A stretch of 64,000 bases of DNA from JBCBKP01 sp038521625. GTDB taxonomy: Bacteria; Planctomycetota; Phycisphaerae; Phycisphaerales; UBA1924. Shown here one piece after another: positions 41,558-51,479 of the stretch. Every line of letters starts with the position of its first letter. The stretch's first letter is position 1. The position numbers and the translations under genes are program-made. Location of the stretch: assembly GCA_038521625.1 (NCBI GenBank), contig JBCBKP010000002.1:124001-188000 (forward strand), read 5' to 3'. The notes beneath the pieces are model-generated. The model worked only from the letters and a program-made list of their open reading frames with translations. It was not told where the DNA came from and did no database searches.

Positions 41558-43147
41558 GTGCGTCGTGCGCTCGCGCAATCGATCGCGCCGGCGTTGCTGC
41601 TGGCGGTTCTCGTCGCGGTCGCGGCGCCGCTGCTGTTCGTCGCGGCCCGCTCGCTCGTCGAATCCGGCGGCGCGGACGGCCCGCGGCCCGTCTGGTCGCT
41701 CGGTGTCGTCGCGCAGACGGTCATCGTGCCGCTCATCATCGCGCTGCTCGCGGTGCTCATCGGCGCACCGATCGGAGCGCTGCTCGGTCGGGCGCGCGGC
41801 CCGCGCTTGTGGCTCGGGGCCGCGCTGCTCGCGGGCGTCTGGCTGCTGCCCAGCTCGCTCGGATACTCGGCGCTCAACGCGCTGCGTGCCCCGACGACCG
41901 CGATCGGCTCATGGCTCAGCGACCTCGCCGCCGGCGGCGGCTCGTGGCTCGTCGTGCTCGTCGGGCGCGCGATCGCCGTCGTCGGCATGGCGCTCTGGTG
42001 CGCCCCGCTCGCCGCCGCGCTCGTCGCCTGGTCGGTCGGCACGACCGACCGCGCCATCGGCGAGGCCACCCGGATCTACGTCCGCCCGCGCTGGCGCCGG
42101 TGGCTCGTCACCGCCGGCGTGCACCGCGGCGCGCTCGCGCTCGGGCTGGCGCTCTCGGCCCTGCTCGCCCTCGGCTCGGCCGTACCGCTGCACCTCGCCC
42201 AGTTCGAGACGCTCTCCCTCCAGCTCTGGCGCGTGCTCGCGCTCGACTCGCCCGACGAACGCGGGCGTGTCTGGCTCGCGGCCCTGCCGCTCGTCGCCCT
42301 CGGCGTCGCCAGCGCGATCGCCGTCGTGCTCGGGACCGGGCGCGCCGGCAGGGGCTGGCGCGACGGCGGCGGCTCCCGCGCCCGCGGGGCGCTGCTCGGT
42401 CCGGCGGCCCTGTGGGTTCTCGCCGTCGCGCTGCCGACGGGCGTGCTCGCCTGGTCCGTCAAGGACTGGTCGGTCGCCGGCCGGCTCTGGCGCACCGCGG
42501 GAGAGGCCGCGGCCGGTTCGATGACAACCGCGTTGTCCGTCGGCCTCGCCTGCTTCCTGACGGGGGCTCTCGTCGCGGCCAGCCTGTGGACGCGCTCGGG
42601 CTTCGGGCTCGCAGTCGGCCGTTCGGTGGCAACGCTGCTCGCGGCGACCGCGCTCGTCCCCGGCGTGCTCGTCGGGCTCGCCGTTGTCCAGTCGCCCTTC
42701 GAGGGATCCGCCGCGGCGGTCGTGATCGCCCAGGCGCTCCGCTTCGCCTGGCTCCCCGCGCTGGCCGCGGTGTTCCAGGACGCCGCCGAGCCCGCGGAGC
42801 TCGTCGACCTCAGACGCCTCGAGGGACGCACGGGCCCCGCCGGCTGGATCGCCGTGGGGCTCCCGCGCCAGTGGCCGGGGCTCGCCGCGGCCGCGCTGGC
42901 CGCCGCCGGGCTCAGTCTCCACGAGATCGAGGCGACTGTCATCGTCCAGCCGCCGGGGCCCGGCAACCTCGCCGAGCGCGTCCTCGGTTACCTGCATTTC
43001 CAGCGTGACGACGAGCTCGCGGTCTCGATGCTGGCGCTCGCCGCCGCGGGGACCGTCCCGGTCGCCGTCGCGGCCCTGCTGCTCGGACGCAACCTGCTCG
43101 GACGCAACAGGGGTGCAGCCGGTCCGAATAGGGTCGGTAGGCGGTAG
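41558..43147 (+). CDS. ABC-type transport permease with two fused modules (FbpB/ThiP-like)
   Basis: 529 residues with about twelve hydrophobic segments in two sets of six, the layout of iron(III)/thiamine-type permeases such as FbpB and ThiP. The EAA-like loop of the second half reads AAEPAELVDLRRLEGRTGPAGWIAVGLPRQWPG, and LSLHEIEATVIVQPPGPGNLAERV is the conserved terminal region. No ATPase or binding-protein gene flanks it, so the rest of the transporter must be elsewhere, if it works as one. An NHL-repeat lipoprotein gene follows after one base. Confidence 0.75.
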   Translation: MRRALAQSIAPALLLAVLVAVAAPLLFVAARSLVESGGADGPRPVWSLGVVAQTVIVPLIIALLAVLIGAPIGALLGRARGPRLWLGAALLAGVWLLPSSLGYSALNALRAPTTAIGSWLSDLAAGGGSWLVVLVGRAIAVVGMALWCAPLAAALVAWSVGTTDRAIGEATRIYVRPRWRRWLVTAGVHRGALALGLALSALLALGSAVPLHLAQFETLSLQLWRVLALDSPDERGRVWLAALPLVALGVASAIAVVLGTGRAGRGWRDGGGSRARGALLGPAALWVLAVALPTGVLAWSVKDWSVAGRLWRTAGEAAAGSMTTALSVGLACFLTGALVAASLWTRSGFGLAVGRSVATLLAATALVPGVLVGLAVVQSPFEGSAAAVVIAQALRFAWLPALAAVFQDAAEPAELVDLRRLEGRTGPAGWIAVGLPRQWPGLAAAALAAAGLSLHEIEATVIVQPPGPGNLAERVLGYLHFQRDDELAVSMLALAAAGTVPVAVAALLLGRNLLGRNRGAAGPNRVGRR

Positions 43148-43148
43148 C

Positions 43149-44294
43149 ATGGCGTCGAGGATGGGCGGGCCACTCAAGCAATCGATCACGGCAGTCGCGC
43201 TCACCGCCTGCGCCCTCTTTGCCGCCGCGTGCGGGCGTTCGGCGCCCGCCGGAGGGGCGATCGAGGTCTCCCGCGTCCTCGGCGAGCCCGGGAGCTCGCC
43301 CGGCCAGCTCGCCTACGCCCGCGCGATCGCCGCCGATCTTGACCCGAGCGGCAGCGGCCGCCTGGTCGTCATCGACAAATCCGCCCGCATCCAGATCCTC
43401 GACGCCGAGACGGGCGACCTGATCGACGGCTGGCGCACGCCCGCTCGGGAGCTCGGCAAGCCCGTCGGCATCACGATCGGCCCGCACCCGACCAAGCCCG
43501 CCGAGCGGGCGCTCTGGGTCGGCGACACCCACTACCACCGCGTGCTGGTCTACGAGTTCCGAGAGCCGCCCTCGGATCGGTTCGAGTTCGAGCCGCGCGA
43601 GCCGATCCTGAGCTTCGGCGAGTTCGGCCGCGACCCCGGGCAGTTCATCTATGTCACCGATGTCGCCGTCCTCCCCTCGGGCGACCCCGCGTCGCCGGTC
43701 GCACGGGTCTACGTCGGCGAGTACGGCGACAACGACCGCGTGACCGTGTTCGAGCCGACCGGCGACCCGAAGCGCCCCTTCGAGCCGGCGTTCGAGTTCG
43801 GCTCGTTCGGTTCTGAGCCCGGCACCCCGGGCCGGCGCGACGGCATCGGATTCATCCGTCCGCAGGCCGTCGAGCTCGATCTCGCCCGCCGAGAGCTGCT
43901 GATCTCCGACGCCGTCAACCATCGGCTCGGGCGATTCACGCTCGACGGCGAGCTGATCGCCTGGATCGACGGCACCGCCGGCTTCCTGGACGCCGGCGCC
44001 ACGCCGCCGGCGCTGCGCTACCCCTACGGCATGACCGTGCTCGAAGACGGCGAGATCCTCCTGGCCGAGTTCGGAGGCGGTCGCATCCGCCACCTCGATC
44101 TCGACTCCGGCGAGACACTCGGCATCTACGGCGAGCCCGGACGCGGCGACGGGCAGCTCGCCTCGCCCTGGGGCGTCGAGGCGATCGGGCGCGAGGCCTT
44201 CGCGCTCGACTCCGCGAGCGGGCGCGTGCTCGTCTTCGAATCGCCCGGGCGCGCACTCCGAGCCCGCGCCGGATCGGATGTCGTGTCGCGATGA
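43149..44294 (+). CDS. NHL/beta-propeller lipoprotein
   Basis: 381 residues from ATG 43149. Signal with lipobox ALFAAACG, then a six-bladed NHL-type propeller: repeats of the form FG..G..PGQ(L/F)....(D/G)VAV (SFGEFGRDPGQFIYVTDVAV; EPGRGDGQLASPWGVEAI; LLISDAVNHRLGRF; ALDSASGRVLVFE). Probably an outer or periplasmic binding scaffold; no catalytic motif. It begins one base after the permease stop and overlaps the next gene by ATGA, so it appears part of a long operon running into the VWA/MoxR genes. Confidence 0.8.
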   Translation: MASRMGGPLKQSITAVALTACALFAAACGRSAPAGGAIEVSRVLGEPGSSPGQLAYARAIAADLDPSGSGRLVVIDKSARIQILDAETGDLIDGWRTPARELGKPVGITIGPHPTKPAERALWVGDTHYHRVLVYEFREPPSDRFEFEPREPILSFGEFGRDPGQFIYVTDVAVLPSGDPASPVARVYVGEYGDNDRVTVFEPTGDPKRPFEPAFEFGSFGSEPGTPGRRDGIGFIRPQAVELDLARRELLISDAVNHRLGRFTLDGELIAWIDGTAGFLDAGATPPALRYPYGMTVLEDGEILLAEFGGGRIRHLDLDSGETLGIYGEPGRGDGQLASPWGVEAIGREAFALDSASGRVLVFESPGRALRARAGSDVVSR

Positions 44295-47200
44295 ACCTCT
44301 TCGCCCACGAGACCCTCGCGGTCCTGGTCCTCGGGCCGGTGCAGCTCGCCCGCCCCGAGTGGCTGCTGCTGATCCCAACGGTGGGCCTGCTCGTCATCTG
44401 GATCGCGCGCAAGAACCTCTCCGGCCTCATGGGCTGGTCGCGCCGCGCCGCGGTCCTTGTCCGCCTGCTGGTCGTCGCGCTGATCGCCTTTGCCCTCGCC
44501 GAGCCGAGCCGGCGCGACGTCTCCGATCGTGTCGCCGTCGTCGCCGTCGTGGACGCCAGCCGCTCGATCCCCCGCGCCGAGCAGGAGGACGTCGCCGCCT
44601 ACGTGGAGCAGGTCAGGTCCCGCGCCGACGAGGACACCGACCTGCTCGGCGTTGTCTCGGTCGCCCGCGACGCCACCGTCCAGTCGATCCCCAGCCGCCT
44701 CACACGCGGGCTGGAACGAGGCGCCGTCGGCGCGACCGACGCCAGCAACCTCGCCGCCGGCGTCCGCATGGCGATCGCCGTCGCGCCCGAGGACGCGGCC
44801 AACCGCGTCCTGCTGATCTCCGACGGGAACGAGACCGCCGGCTCGCTCCTCGCGGCCGCCGAGGCCGCCCGCGCCGCCAGCGTGCCCGTCGATGTCCTCC
44901 CGGTCGAGTACGACTACCCCGCCGAGGTGATCGTCGACCGCCTGGTCGCGCCCTCCAACGCGCGCGGCGGCGAGACGCTCAATCTCTCCGTCGTCGTCAC
45001 CGCCACCGCGCCCGCCCGCGGCCGGCTCGTGATCCTCCAGAACGGATCCCCGCTCGATCTCGATGAATCGCCCACCGAGGTCGGCCAGGTCATCGAGCTG
45101 GACGAGGGCAAGAACGTCCTCACCGTCGCGATCGAGCCCCGCACCGCCGGACCCCAATCGTTCGAGGCGGTCTTCGAGCCCTTCCAGGACGGCCGGGGCG
45201 GCTACCAGGGCGACTCGGTCGTCGAGAACAACCGCGCGTCCGCCGTCACGTTCGTCGGCAGCGAGGGCAGCGTGCTGCTCATCGGCGATGACCCGGTCGA
45301 GTACGGGCCGCTCCAGGCCGCGCTGCTCGAGTCCGAGATCAACGTCACGGTCCTTCCCCCGACCTCCGTGCCCGAAACGCTCACCGAGCTCAGCGGCTTC
45401 GAGGCGATCTTCATCCCCAACCAGCCCGCCGGGAACTTCAGCGAGGCGCTCCAGGAGGCGATCCGCCAGTACGTCCACGATTCCGGCGGCGGCCTGATCA
45501 TGACCGGCGGACCGAACAGCTTCGGCGCCGGCGGGTGGATCGGCAGCCCGCTCGAGGATGCGCTGCCCGTCCGCCTCGACCCGCCCCAGCGCCGCCAGAT
45601 GCCCCGCGGCGCGCTCGTCCTGGTCATCCACTCCGTCGAGGCGCCCAACGGCGTCTACTGGGGCAAGCAGACCGCCCTCGCCGCGGTGGGGGCGCTCAGC
45701 CGCCTCGATCTCGCCGGCATCGTCGAGTACACGGGCTTCGCCGGGCAGGCCGACTTCGTCCACCCGCTGCTGCCGGTCGGCGACGGGCTCTCGCTCCGAC
45801 GCGCGGTCAACAACCTGCGCTTCGGCGACATGCAGACCTTCACGCCCTCGATGAACATCACGCTGCAGCAGCTCCAGGCCGCCCAGGCCGGGCAGAAGCA
45901 CGTGATCGTCATCTCCGACGGCGACCCTTCGCTCGACCGCAACATCCTGGGCCGCTACCGCCAGGCCGGCATCTCCATCAGCACCGTGGGCGTCTTCCCG
46001 CACTCGCCGGGCGACTTCAACACGCTCCGCCAGATGGCCCAGGCCACCGGCGGCAACTTCTACCCCGTCACCACCCAGGCCGGCCTCGCCACCCTCCCGC
46101 AGATCTTCATCAAGGAAGCCCAGACCGTCCGCCGCTCGCTCATCTGGGAGGGCGACGCGTTTAGCCCCGCGCTTACCGGCGTGCCGACCGAGACCACGCG
46201 CGGCATCTCCGCCGTCCCGCCCATCTCGGGCTACGTCGTGACCACCAAGCGCGAGGGCCTCGCCGTCACCACGCTCCAGGCCACCCAGCGCGTCGGCGAA
46301 GGCCAGCAGGCCGAGATCGTCGAGGACCCCATCGCCGCGCAGTGGCAGTACGGGCTAGGGCGCGTTATGGCCTTCACCTCCGATGCCTCCACCCGCTGGG
46401 CCTCCGCCTGGACCAGCTGGGGCGGCTTCCGCCAGTTCTGGGAGCAGCACGCACGCTGGGCCATGCGCCCCGCCGGCTCGGCCAACGTCCGCGTCATCAC
46501 CGAACGCCGCGGCGACCAGACCGTCCTCATCGTCGACGCCCTCGACGAGGCCGGCGAGCGCCTCAACTTCGCCCGCTTCCAGGGCCGCCTCGCGACGCCC
46601 GACGGCGAGGGCGCCGAGATCGAGATCCAGCAGGTCGGCCCCGGGCGCTACGAGGGCGTCGTCGAGACGCCCGACTCGGGCAGCTACGTCGCGACGCTCA
46701 CCTACCGCGCCCCGGGCCAGCGCGAGGGTGCGCCCGAGCTCAAGGGCTCGGTGCAGGCCGCGATCGCCAAGCCGTTCGCCGACGAGTTCCGCGCGCTGAC
46801 GACCAACGAGTCGCTGCTGCGCCAGGTCGCGACCATCACGGGCGGCGAGGTGCTCACGCGCGATCCCGAGGCCGACGAGCCGTGGCGTCGCGAGGGGCTG
46901 ACCGAGCCCGTCGCGCTCAGCCCGATCTGGCTCGCCGTCGCGATCTCCGCGATCGGGCTCTTTCTCGCCGACGTCGGCATCCGTCGCGTCCGGATCGACC
47001 TCGGCGCCATCGCCGCCTCGATCGGCGGGCTGTTCGGGCGGGCCGGCGAGAAGCAGGCCGGCCAGGACCTCGGCGCCCTGCGGACCGCCCGCGCCCGCAC
47101 CCGCGAGCGGTACGACGACCGCCCTGACACCGCCAAGCGCAAGTTCGAGGCCCCCGAGGACATGCCGCTGACCTCGGGCCCGGTCGCTCTGAAGGGCGAA

Positions 47201-47353
47201 CAGGAGGAGGCCGCGATCCCGGGCCTCAGCAAGCCCGAGCGGGCGAAAGCCAGTGATAAGGGCGAGGGCCAGGAAGGTGACGGGGGCGGCATGTCCGCGC
47301 TGCTCGCCGCCAAACGCCGGGCCCGCGAACAACAAGAGCGCGACGAGACGTAA
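44291..47353 (+). CDS. large membrane-anchored VWA domain protein
   Basis: 1020 residues. Two N-terminal membrane segments (~18-38, ~52-70) precede a VWA domain with MIDAS motif VVDASRS (~87-93). A GATase1-like segment (VLLIGDDPVEYGPLQAALLES; GGGLIMTGGPNSFGAGGW, ~335-420) and a second VWA-like portion (HVIVISDGDP, ~537) follow, then beta-rich modules and a membrane segment near ~882-900. The C-terminal ~110 residues are cytosolic and charged. This architecture accompanies MoxR/DUF58 operons in planctomycetes. Overlaps the upstream gene by four bases; moxR starts 39 bases later. Confidence 0.82.
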   Translation: MNLFAHETLAVLVLGPVQLARPEWLLLIPTVGLLVIWIARKNLSGLMGWSRRAAVLVRLLVVALIAFALAEPSRRDVSDRVAVVAVVDASRSIPRAEQEDVAAYVEQVRSRADEDTDLLGVVSVARDATVQSIPSRLTRGLERGAVGATDASNLAAGVRMAIAVAPEDAANRVLLISDGNETAGSLLAAAEAARAASVPVDVLPVEYDYPAEVIVDRLVAPSNARGGETLNLSVVVTATAPARGRLVILQNGSPLDLDESPTEVGQVIELDEGKNVLTVAIEPRTAGPQSFEAVFEPFQDGRGGYQGDSVVENNRASAVTFVGSEGSVLLIGDDPVEYGPLQAALLESEINVTVLPPTSVPETLTELSGFEAIFIPNQPAGNFSEALQEAIRQYVHDSGGGLIMTGGPNSFGAGGWIGSPLEDALPVRLDPPQRRQMPRGALVLVIHSVEAPNGVYWGKQTALAAVGALSRLDLAGIVEYTGFAGQADFVHPLLPVGDGLSLRRAVNNLRFGDMQTFTPSMNITLQQLQAAQAGQKHVIVISDGDPSLDRNILGRYRQAGISISTVGVFPHSPGDFNTLRQMAQATGGNFYPVTTQAGLATLPQIFIKEAQTVRRSLIWEGDAFSPALTGVPTETTRGISAVPPISGYVVTTKREGLAVTTLQATQRVGEGQQAEIVEDPIAAQWQYGLGRVMAFTSDASTRWASAWTSWGGFRQFWEQHARWAMRPAGSANVRVITERRGDQTVLIVDALDEAGERLNFARFQGRLATPDGEGAEIEIQQVGPGRYEGVVETPDSGSYVATLTYRAPGQREGAPELKGSVQAAIAKPFADEFRALTTNESLLRQVATITGGEVLTRDPEADEPWRREGLTEPVALSPIWLAVAISAIGLFLADVGIRRVRIDLGAIAASIGGLFGRAGEKQAGQDLGALRTARARTRERYDDRPDTAKRKFEAPEDMPLTSGPVALKGEQEEAAIPGLSKPERAKASDKGEGQEGDGGGMSALLAAKRRAREQQERDET

Positions 47354-47391
47354 CACCAGTCGGCGGGCGTCGTTCCCGCCAGGAGACCCCG

Positions 47392-48447
<1,056 letters not shown>

Positions 48448-48469
48448 CGTTCTCGCAGATCCCCGAATC

Positions 48470-48974
48470 GGAGAACGCAGAGGCGCCGAGATAGCAAGAG
48501 GCGCAGAGAAGAGGCTGATGAGATGGGTGACCGACGCCAGAACGCCGAACGCGATCCGCTGACAGACCGCATCATCGCTTGCGCGATCGAGGTGCATCGT
48601 GAGCTCGGGCCCGGTCTTCCGGAGCGTGCCTACGAGACGGCCTTCGAGCACGAGCTCTCGCTGGCCGCCCTGGATGTCGAGCGCCAAGTGCCGATCTCGC
48701 TCGAGTACAAGGGCGCAACTCTGCCGAGTCTTCGGCTCGATCTCGTGGTGGAGCGTACGGTCGTCGTCGAGCTCAAGGCCGTCGAGCGTGTCGCTGATGT
48801 CCATCTCGCTCAGCTCGTCTCGTATCTCCGCGCCGGACGTTACCCCACGGGCCTGCTGTTGAATTTCAATGTTCCTGTCATGAAGAACGGCATCTATCGC
48901 CGCGCGAACACCGGGCCGAAGAACGTGACCCATCGCTCTGCGCCTCTGCGGCCCTCTGCGCCTCTGCGTTCTCT
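48470..48974. mobile_element. 505-bp cassette with 39-bp imperfect terminal inverted repeats carrying a GxxExxY gene
   Basis: The segment 48470-48508 matches the reverse complement of 48936-48974 at 31 of 39 positions, including an uninterrupted run of 16 and one of 12. Both arms consist of spaced CGCAGAG heptamers. Between them lies almost exactly one GxxExxY reading frame (from ATG 48523). The arrangement inside the moxR-DUF58 operon suggests a mobile or recombining unit; no transposase is encoded and no target duplication is obvious. Confidence 0.6.
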
Positions 48975-49176
48975 GCTGCTGGGCGGCGTCTCGCTCGTCG
49001 CGCTCGCCGGCTGCTACGAGCGGGTCGTCTCATCCAAGGGCGGCATCTACGGCGCCACGCCCGAAGTCCAGCAGGGCAACCTGCGCACGGGCGACGACCA
49101 GCGCCCGCTCGACCGCTTCGGCAACGTGATCTTCGGCGAGCCGTCCACCGGGAAACGCCCCCCGCGCGAGGAGTAG
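48523..49176 (+). CDS. GxxExxY (PD-(D/E)XK-like) protein fused in frame to a small lipoprotein
   Basis: 217 residues from ATG 48523. Residues ~1-128 are a full GxxExxY protein: IIACAIEVHRELGPGLPERAY holds the motif, RLDLVVERTVVVELKA the PD-(D/E)XK-style acidic residues and Lys, and LLLNFNVPVMKNGIYRR the usual C-terminus. No stop follows. The frame continues through the right inverted repeat (SAPLRPSAPLRS) into LLLGGVSLVALAGC, a lipobox, and ~55 mature residues (YERVVSSKGGIYG...). In-frame GTG 48925 could start the lipoprotein separately. The GxxExxY function is unknown; a nuclease-like fold is inferred. Confidence 0.75.
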   Translation: MGDRRQNAERDPLTDRIIACAIEVHRELGPGLPERAYETAFEHELSLAALDVERQVPISLEYKGATLPSLRLDLVVERTVVVELKAVERVADVHLAQLVSYLRAGRYPTGLLLNFNVPVMKNGIYRRANTGPKNVTHRSAPLRPSAPLRSLLLGGVSLVALAGCYERVVSSKGGIYGATPEVQQGNLRTGDDQRPLDRFGNVIFGEPSTGKRPPREE

Positions 49177-49178
49177 TG

Positions 49179-49736
49179 ATGAAGCGGTCGACACTCGGAT
49201 TCTCGGTCGTCGTGCTCGCGTCCGCGATCGCGCTCGGTGGCATCGGCTTCTCGAGAGCGAAGCCGGCGCCGACCCCAGGCGGGGTCGACGCGGAACTGAT
49301 CGGGATCCCGTGGCTCGAAGGCGATTGGCAGAACGTCGTCGATGCGGCGATGACGTTCAGCATCGAGCGACGCGACGACGGTGTATACGAGCTGAGCAGC
49401 GACCACGAGGCATGGCAGCGCGGCTCCGAGCTCCGGGTGTTCCGCGCAGGACGCCATAGGGTCGCCGAGATGAGGTTGATGGATTTCGGGACGGTCTACG
49501 CGACTGTCGATGGCCACTCGCAGCGTCTCTCGATGAATGTCGTGCCGGTGTTTGTGCCATTCCCCGACGCCTGGGAATCGAAACAGATCCTGAGTCATCT
49601 TGGGCTCGACGACGAGCCCGTCGTCCCGATGGGCGCTCGAGTCGACGCGGTCGCTCGTCTCGCCGATCTCATCGACACGCGCGGGACGCTCATGCATCAG
49701 GACTACACGTTCTACCGCGACGGTTGGGACGACTAG
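49179..49736 (+). CDS. secreted protein of unknown function in the MoxR operon
   Basis: 185 residues from ATG 49179 (GTG 49176 precedes it) with GCGAGGAG upstream. N-terminal signal peptide (LGFSVVVLASAIALGGIGFSRA). The mature part is a single domain with mixed strands and helices (WLEGDWQNVVDAAMTFSIERR; RVAEMRLMDFGTVYATVDGHS; YTFYRDGWDD at the end). No family recognised. The stop overlaps the DUF58 start as TAGTG. Codon choice is a little less GC-biased than in moxR. Confidence 0.55.
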   Translation: MKRSTLGFSVVVLASAIALGGIGFSRAKPAPTPGGVDAELIGIPWLEGDWQNVVDAAMTFSIERRDDGVYELSSDHEAWQRGSELRVFRAGRHRVAEMRLMDFGTVYATVDGHSQRLSMNVVPVFVPFPDAWESKQILSHLGLDDEPVVPMGARVDAVARLADLIDTRGTLMHQDYTFYRDGWDD

Positions 49737-50698
49737 TGCTCCGCCTCGATGACACCAACTACGCCAGCTCGCTCGACGAGTTGCTCGACAGCCGCCTCAT
49801 CGCGCAGATCGAGCGACTCGACCTGACCAGCAAGAAGATCTTCGCCGGCAAGCTCAAGGGCGAACGCCGCTCGAAGAAACGCGGCGAGTCGGTCGAGTTC
49901 GCCGACCACCGGCCCTACGCCGTCGGCGACGACCCCCGCTTCATCGACTGGAACCTCTTCGGCCGCCTCGACCGGCTCTTCCTCAAGCTGTTCCTGGAAG
50001 AAGAGGACCTCTCGCTGCACGTCGTCGTCGACGTCAGCGCCTCCAGCGACTGCGGCAAGCCCAGCAAGTTCGAGTACGCCCAGAGGTTCGCCATGGCGAT
50101 GGGCTACATCGGCCTGGTGAACCTCAACCGCGTGACCTGCACCGCCATCGGCGGGCGGATGGAGACCGGGCGCGACGACGAGCGACCCTTGCAGGAATCC
50201 GGCGCGGTGCTGCACAGCGTCCGCGACCTGCGGGGCAAGCGCCGCACCAGCGACCTGGCCCGGTTCGTGACCGCGCTGCGCCCCGACGGCGGCAGCAGCT
50301 TCACCGAGGCCGCCAAGCGCATCGCGCTCGGCCGGCGCGGCAAGGGCGTCATGATCGTCGTCAGCGACTTCCTGATGAAGGAGGGCTACGAGGACGGCCT
50401 GCGACTGCTCGTCGGCCGCGGCTACGACGTCTTCGCGGTCCAGATCCTGAGCCCGCAAGAGGTCGAGCCCGACATCGCCGGCGACCTGCGCCTGATGGAC
50501 ACCGAGGACGGCGACCGCGCCGAGGTGACGATCAGCGCCCCGCTGCTGCGGCGCTACAAGGCGACGCTCGCGGCGTACTGCCAGGGCCTGCGGGACTTCT
50601 GCGCCCGGCGCGAGATCACGGCACTGACCGTCCAGACCGACACGCCGATCGAGACGCTGATCCTCGACTACCTCCGCAAGCGGGGGCTCCTGCGGTGA
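49736..50698 (+). CDS. DUF58 domain protein of the MoxR/VWA operon
   Basis: 320 residues from GTG 49736. The DUF58 core signature RPYAVGDDPRFIDWNLFGRLDRLFLKLF is at ~59-86, followed by a VWA-like fold with VVDVSASSD (MIDAS-like DxSxS) and GVMIVVSDFL. DUF58 proteins are encoded with MoxR ATPases and VWA membrane proteins, and are thought to bridge them. No membrane segment, so it is cytosolic. Overlaps the next gene by GTGA. Confidence 0.88.
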   Translation: MLRLDDTNYASSLDELLDSRLIAQIERLDLTSKKIFAGKLKGERRSKKRGESVEFADHRPYAVGDDPRFIDWNLFGRLDRLFLKLFLEEEDLSLHVVVDVSASSDCGKPSKFEYAQRFAMAMGYIGLVNLNRVTCTAIGGRMETGRDDERPLQESGAVLHSVRDLRGKRRTSDLARFVTALRPDGGSSFTEAAKRIALGRRGKGVMIVVSDFLMKEGYEDGLRLLVGRGYDVFAVQILSPQEVEPDIAGDLRLMDTEDGDRAEVTISAPLLRRYKATLAAYCQGLRDFCARREITALTVQTDTPIETLILDYLRKRGLLR

Positions 50699-51009
50699 GC
50701 GACGTCGCGCTGCCCGACAGGAGGACGCAGTTCTGGAGCGGTGTGATGGCGCTCGCCGTCCAATCGTTTGTTTTCTTTGTCTTCGTCATCTCGGCGGCGG
50801 CCTACGACGATCCGGTCCTCTACTGGGGGGTCGGGATCTGGGCGGTCGCTGTGACACTCATCATGCTTCCTCTCGCAATCGTCGCGTGCATACTCCTGCT
50901 ATCGGCAAGACATCCCAAGCTCCGGTTGCTTCTTATTGGTGTCTCTCTTTTCGAGCTCTTCGGAGCAATTCCCTCCGTGTATGTATTGAAGCCGGAGGCT
51001 ACGCCATGA
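50695..51009 (+). CDS. small membrane protein, unknown function
   Basis: 104 residues from GTG 50695, overlapping DUF58 by four bases and the next gene by ATGA. Three hydrophobic segments (~17-37, 43-67, 77-96). The coding sequence is richer in A and T than the flanking genes (phenylalanine codons TTT, TCT, CTT are frequent), and it ends in ATP-stop, the same ending as the gene at 51476. It belongs to a block of small genes inserted between DUF58 and the BatA-type gene. No family recognised. Confidence 0.55.
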   Translation: MSDVALPDRRTQFWSGVMALAVQSFVFFVFVISAAAYDDPVLYWGVGIWAVAVTLIMLPLAIVACILLLSARHPKLRLLLIGVSLFELFGAIPSVYVLKPEATP

Positions 51010-51047
51010 CATTCGCAACGCCCCGGCTCGCGGCGATCGCCGCGGCC
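51001..51047 (+). repeat. diverged third copy of the batA-type 5' module
   Basis: Matches 52177-52223 at 38 of 47 positions. It spans the end of one gene, the ATGA overlap and the first codons of the next. Confidence 0.65.
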
Positions 51048-51479
51048 ATTGCTTTCGCCACCGCCTCGGGATGCGCCCCGTCGCAATATCGCGAGTGGTC
51101 AAGTCGTTCACTCGATCCGACCGTGTTCGACGACGGCCTGATCGATCACTTTCGCATCGGACAACGACACGAGTCCGTGATGCAGACCGCGGAGTTGTTT
51201 CACCTGAGGCCTTTGGTCTACGTCGGCAGCGGCGACGAGCCGGTCGAGGTCACGTTCCGGCCTCACAGCGGTCTTGGCGATCTCGTGGAGGAAGCGGCCC
51301 CGCAGGTGGACCCCGTGCCGGCGTCCTGCGACGTCCGACCTCAACCACTATGGCGTTTCGAGTTCAATGATGGCCGACTGCTGGCGATAACGCACGTGAA
51401 AGTGAGCAGCGAAGAGCGCGCTGGCTCTGAGTCGGTCGACGTACTTTCTCTGCTCGGACGGGCGGCAACGAAGTCATGA
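51006..51479 (+). CDS. small lipoprotein with BatA-like N-terminus, unknown function
   Basis: 157 residues from ATG 51006. The N-terminus MTFATPRLAAIAAAIAFATASGC is a signal ending in a lipobox-like SGC and resembles the starts of the genes at 51769 and 52182. The mature part (RSLDPTVFDDGLIDHFRIGQRHES ... PLWRFEFNDGRLLAITHVKV) looks like one small beta domain with no known family. Overlaps its neighbours by ATGA on both sides. Confidence 0.55.
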   Translation: MTFATPRLAAIAAAIAFATASGCAPSQYREWSSRSLDPTVFDDGLIDHFRIGQRHESVMQTAELFHLRPLVYVGSGDEPVEVTFRPHSGLGDLVEEAAPQVDPVPASCDVRPQPLWRFEFNDGRLLAITHVKVSSEERAGSESVDVLSLLGRAATKS

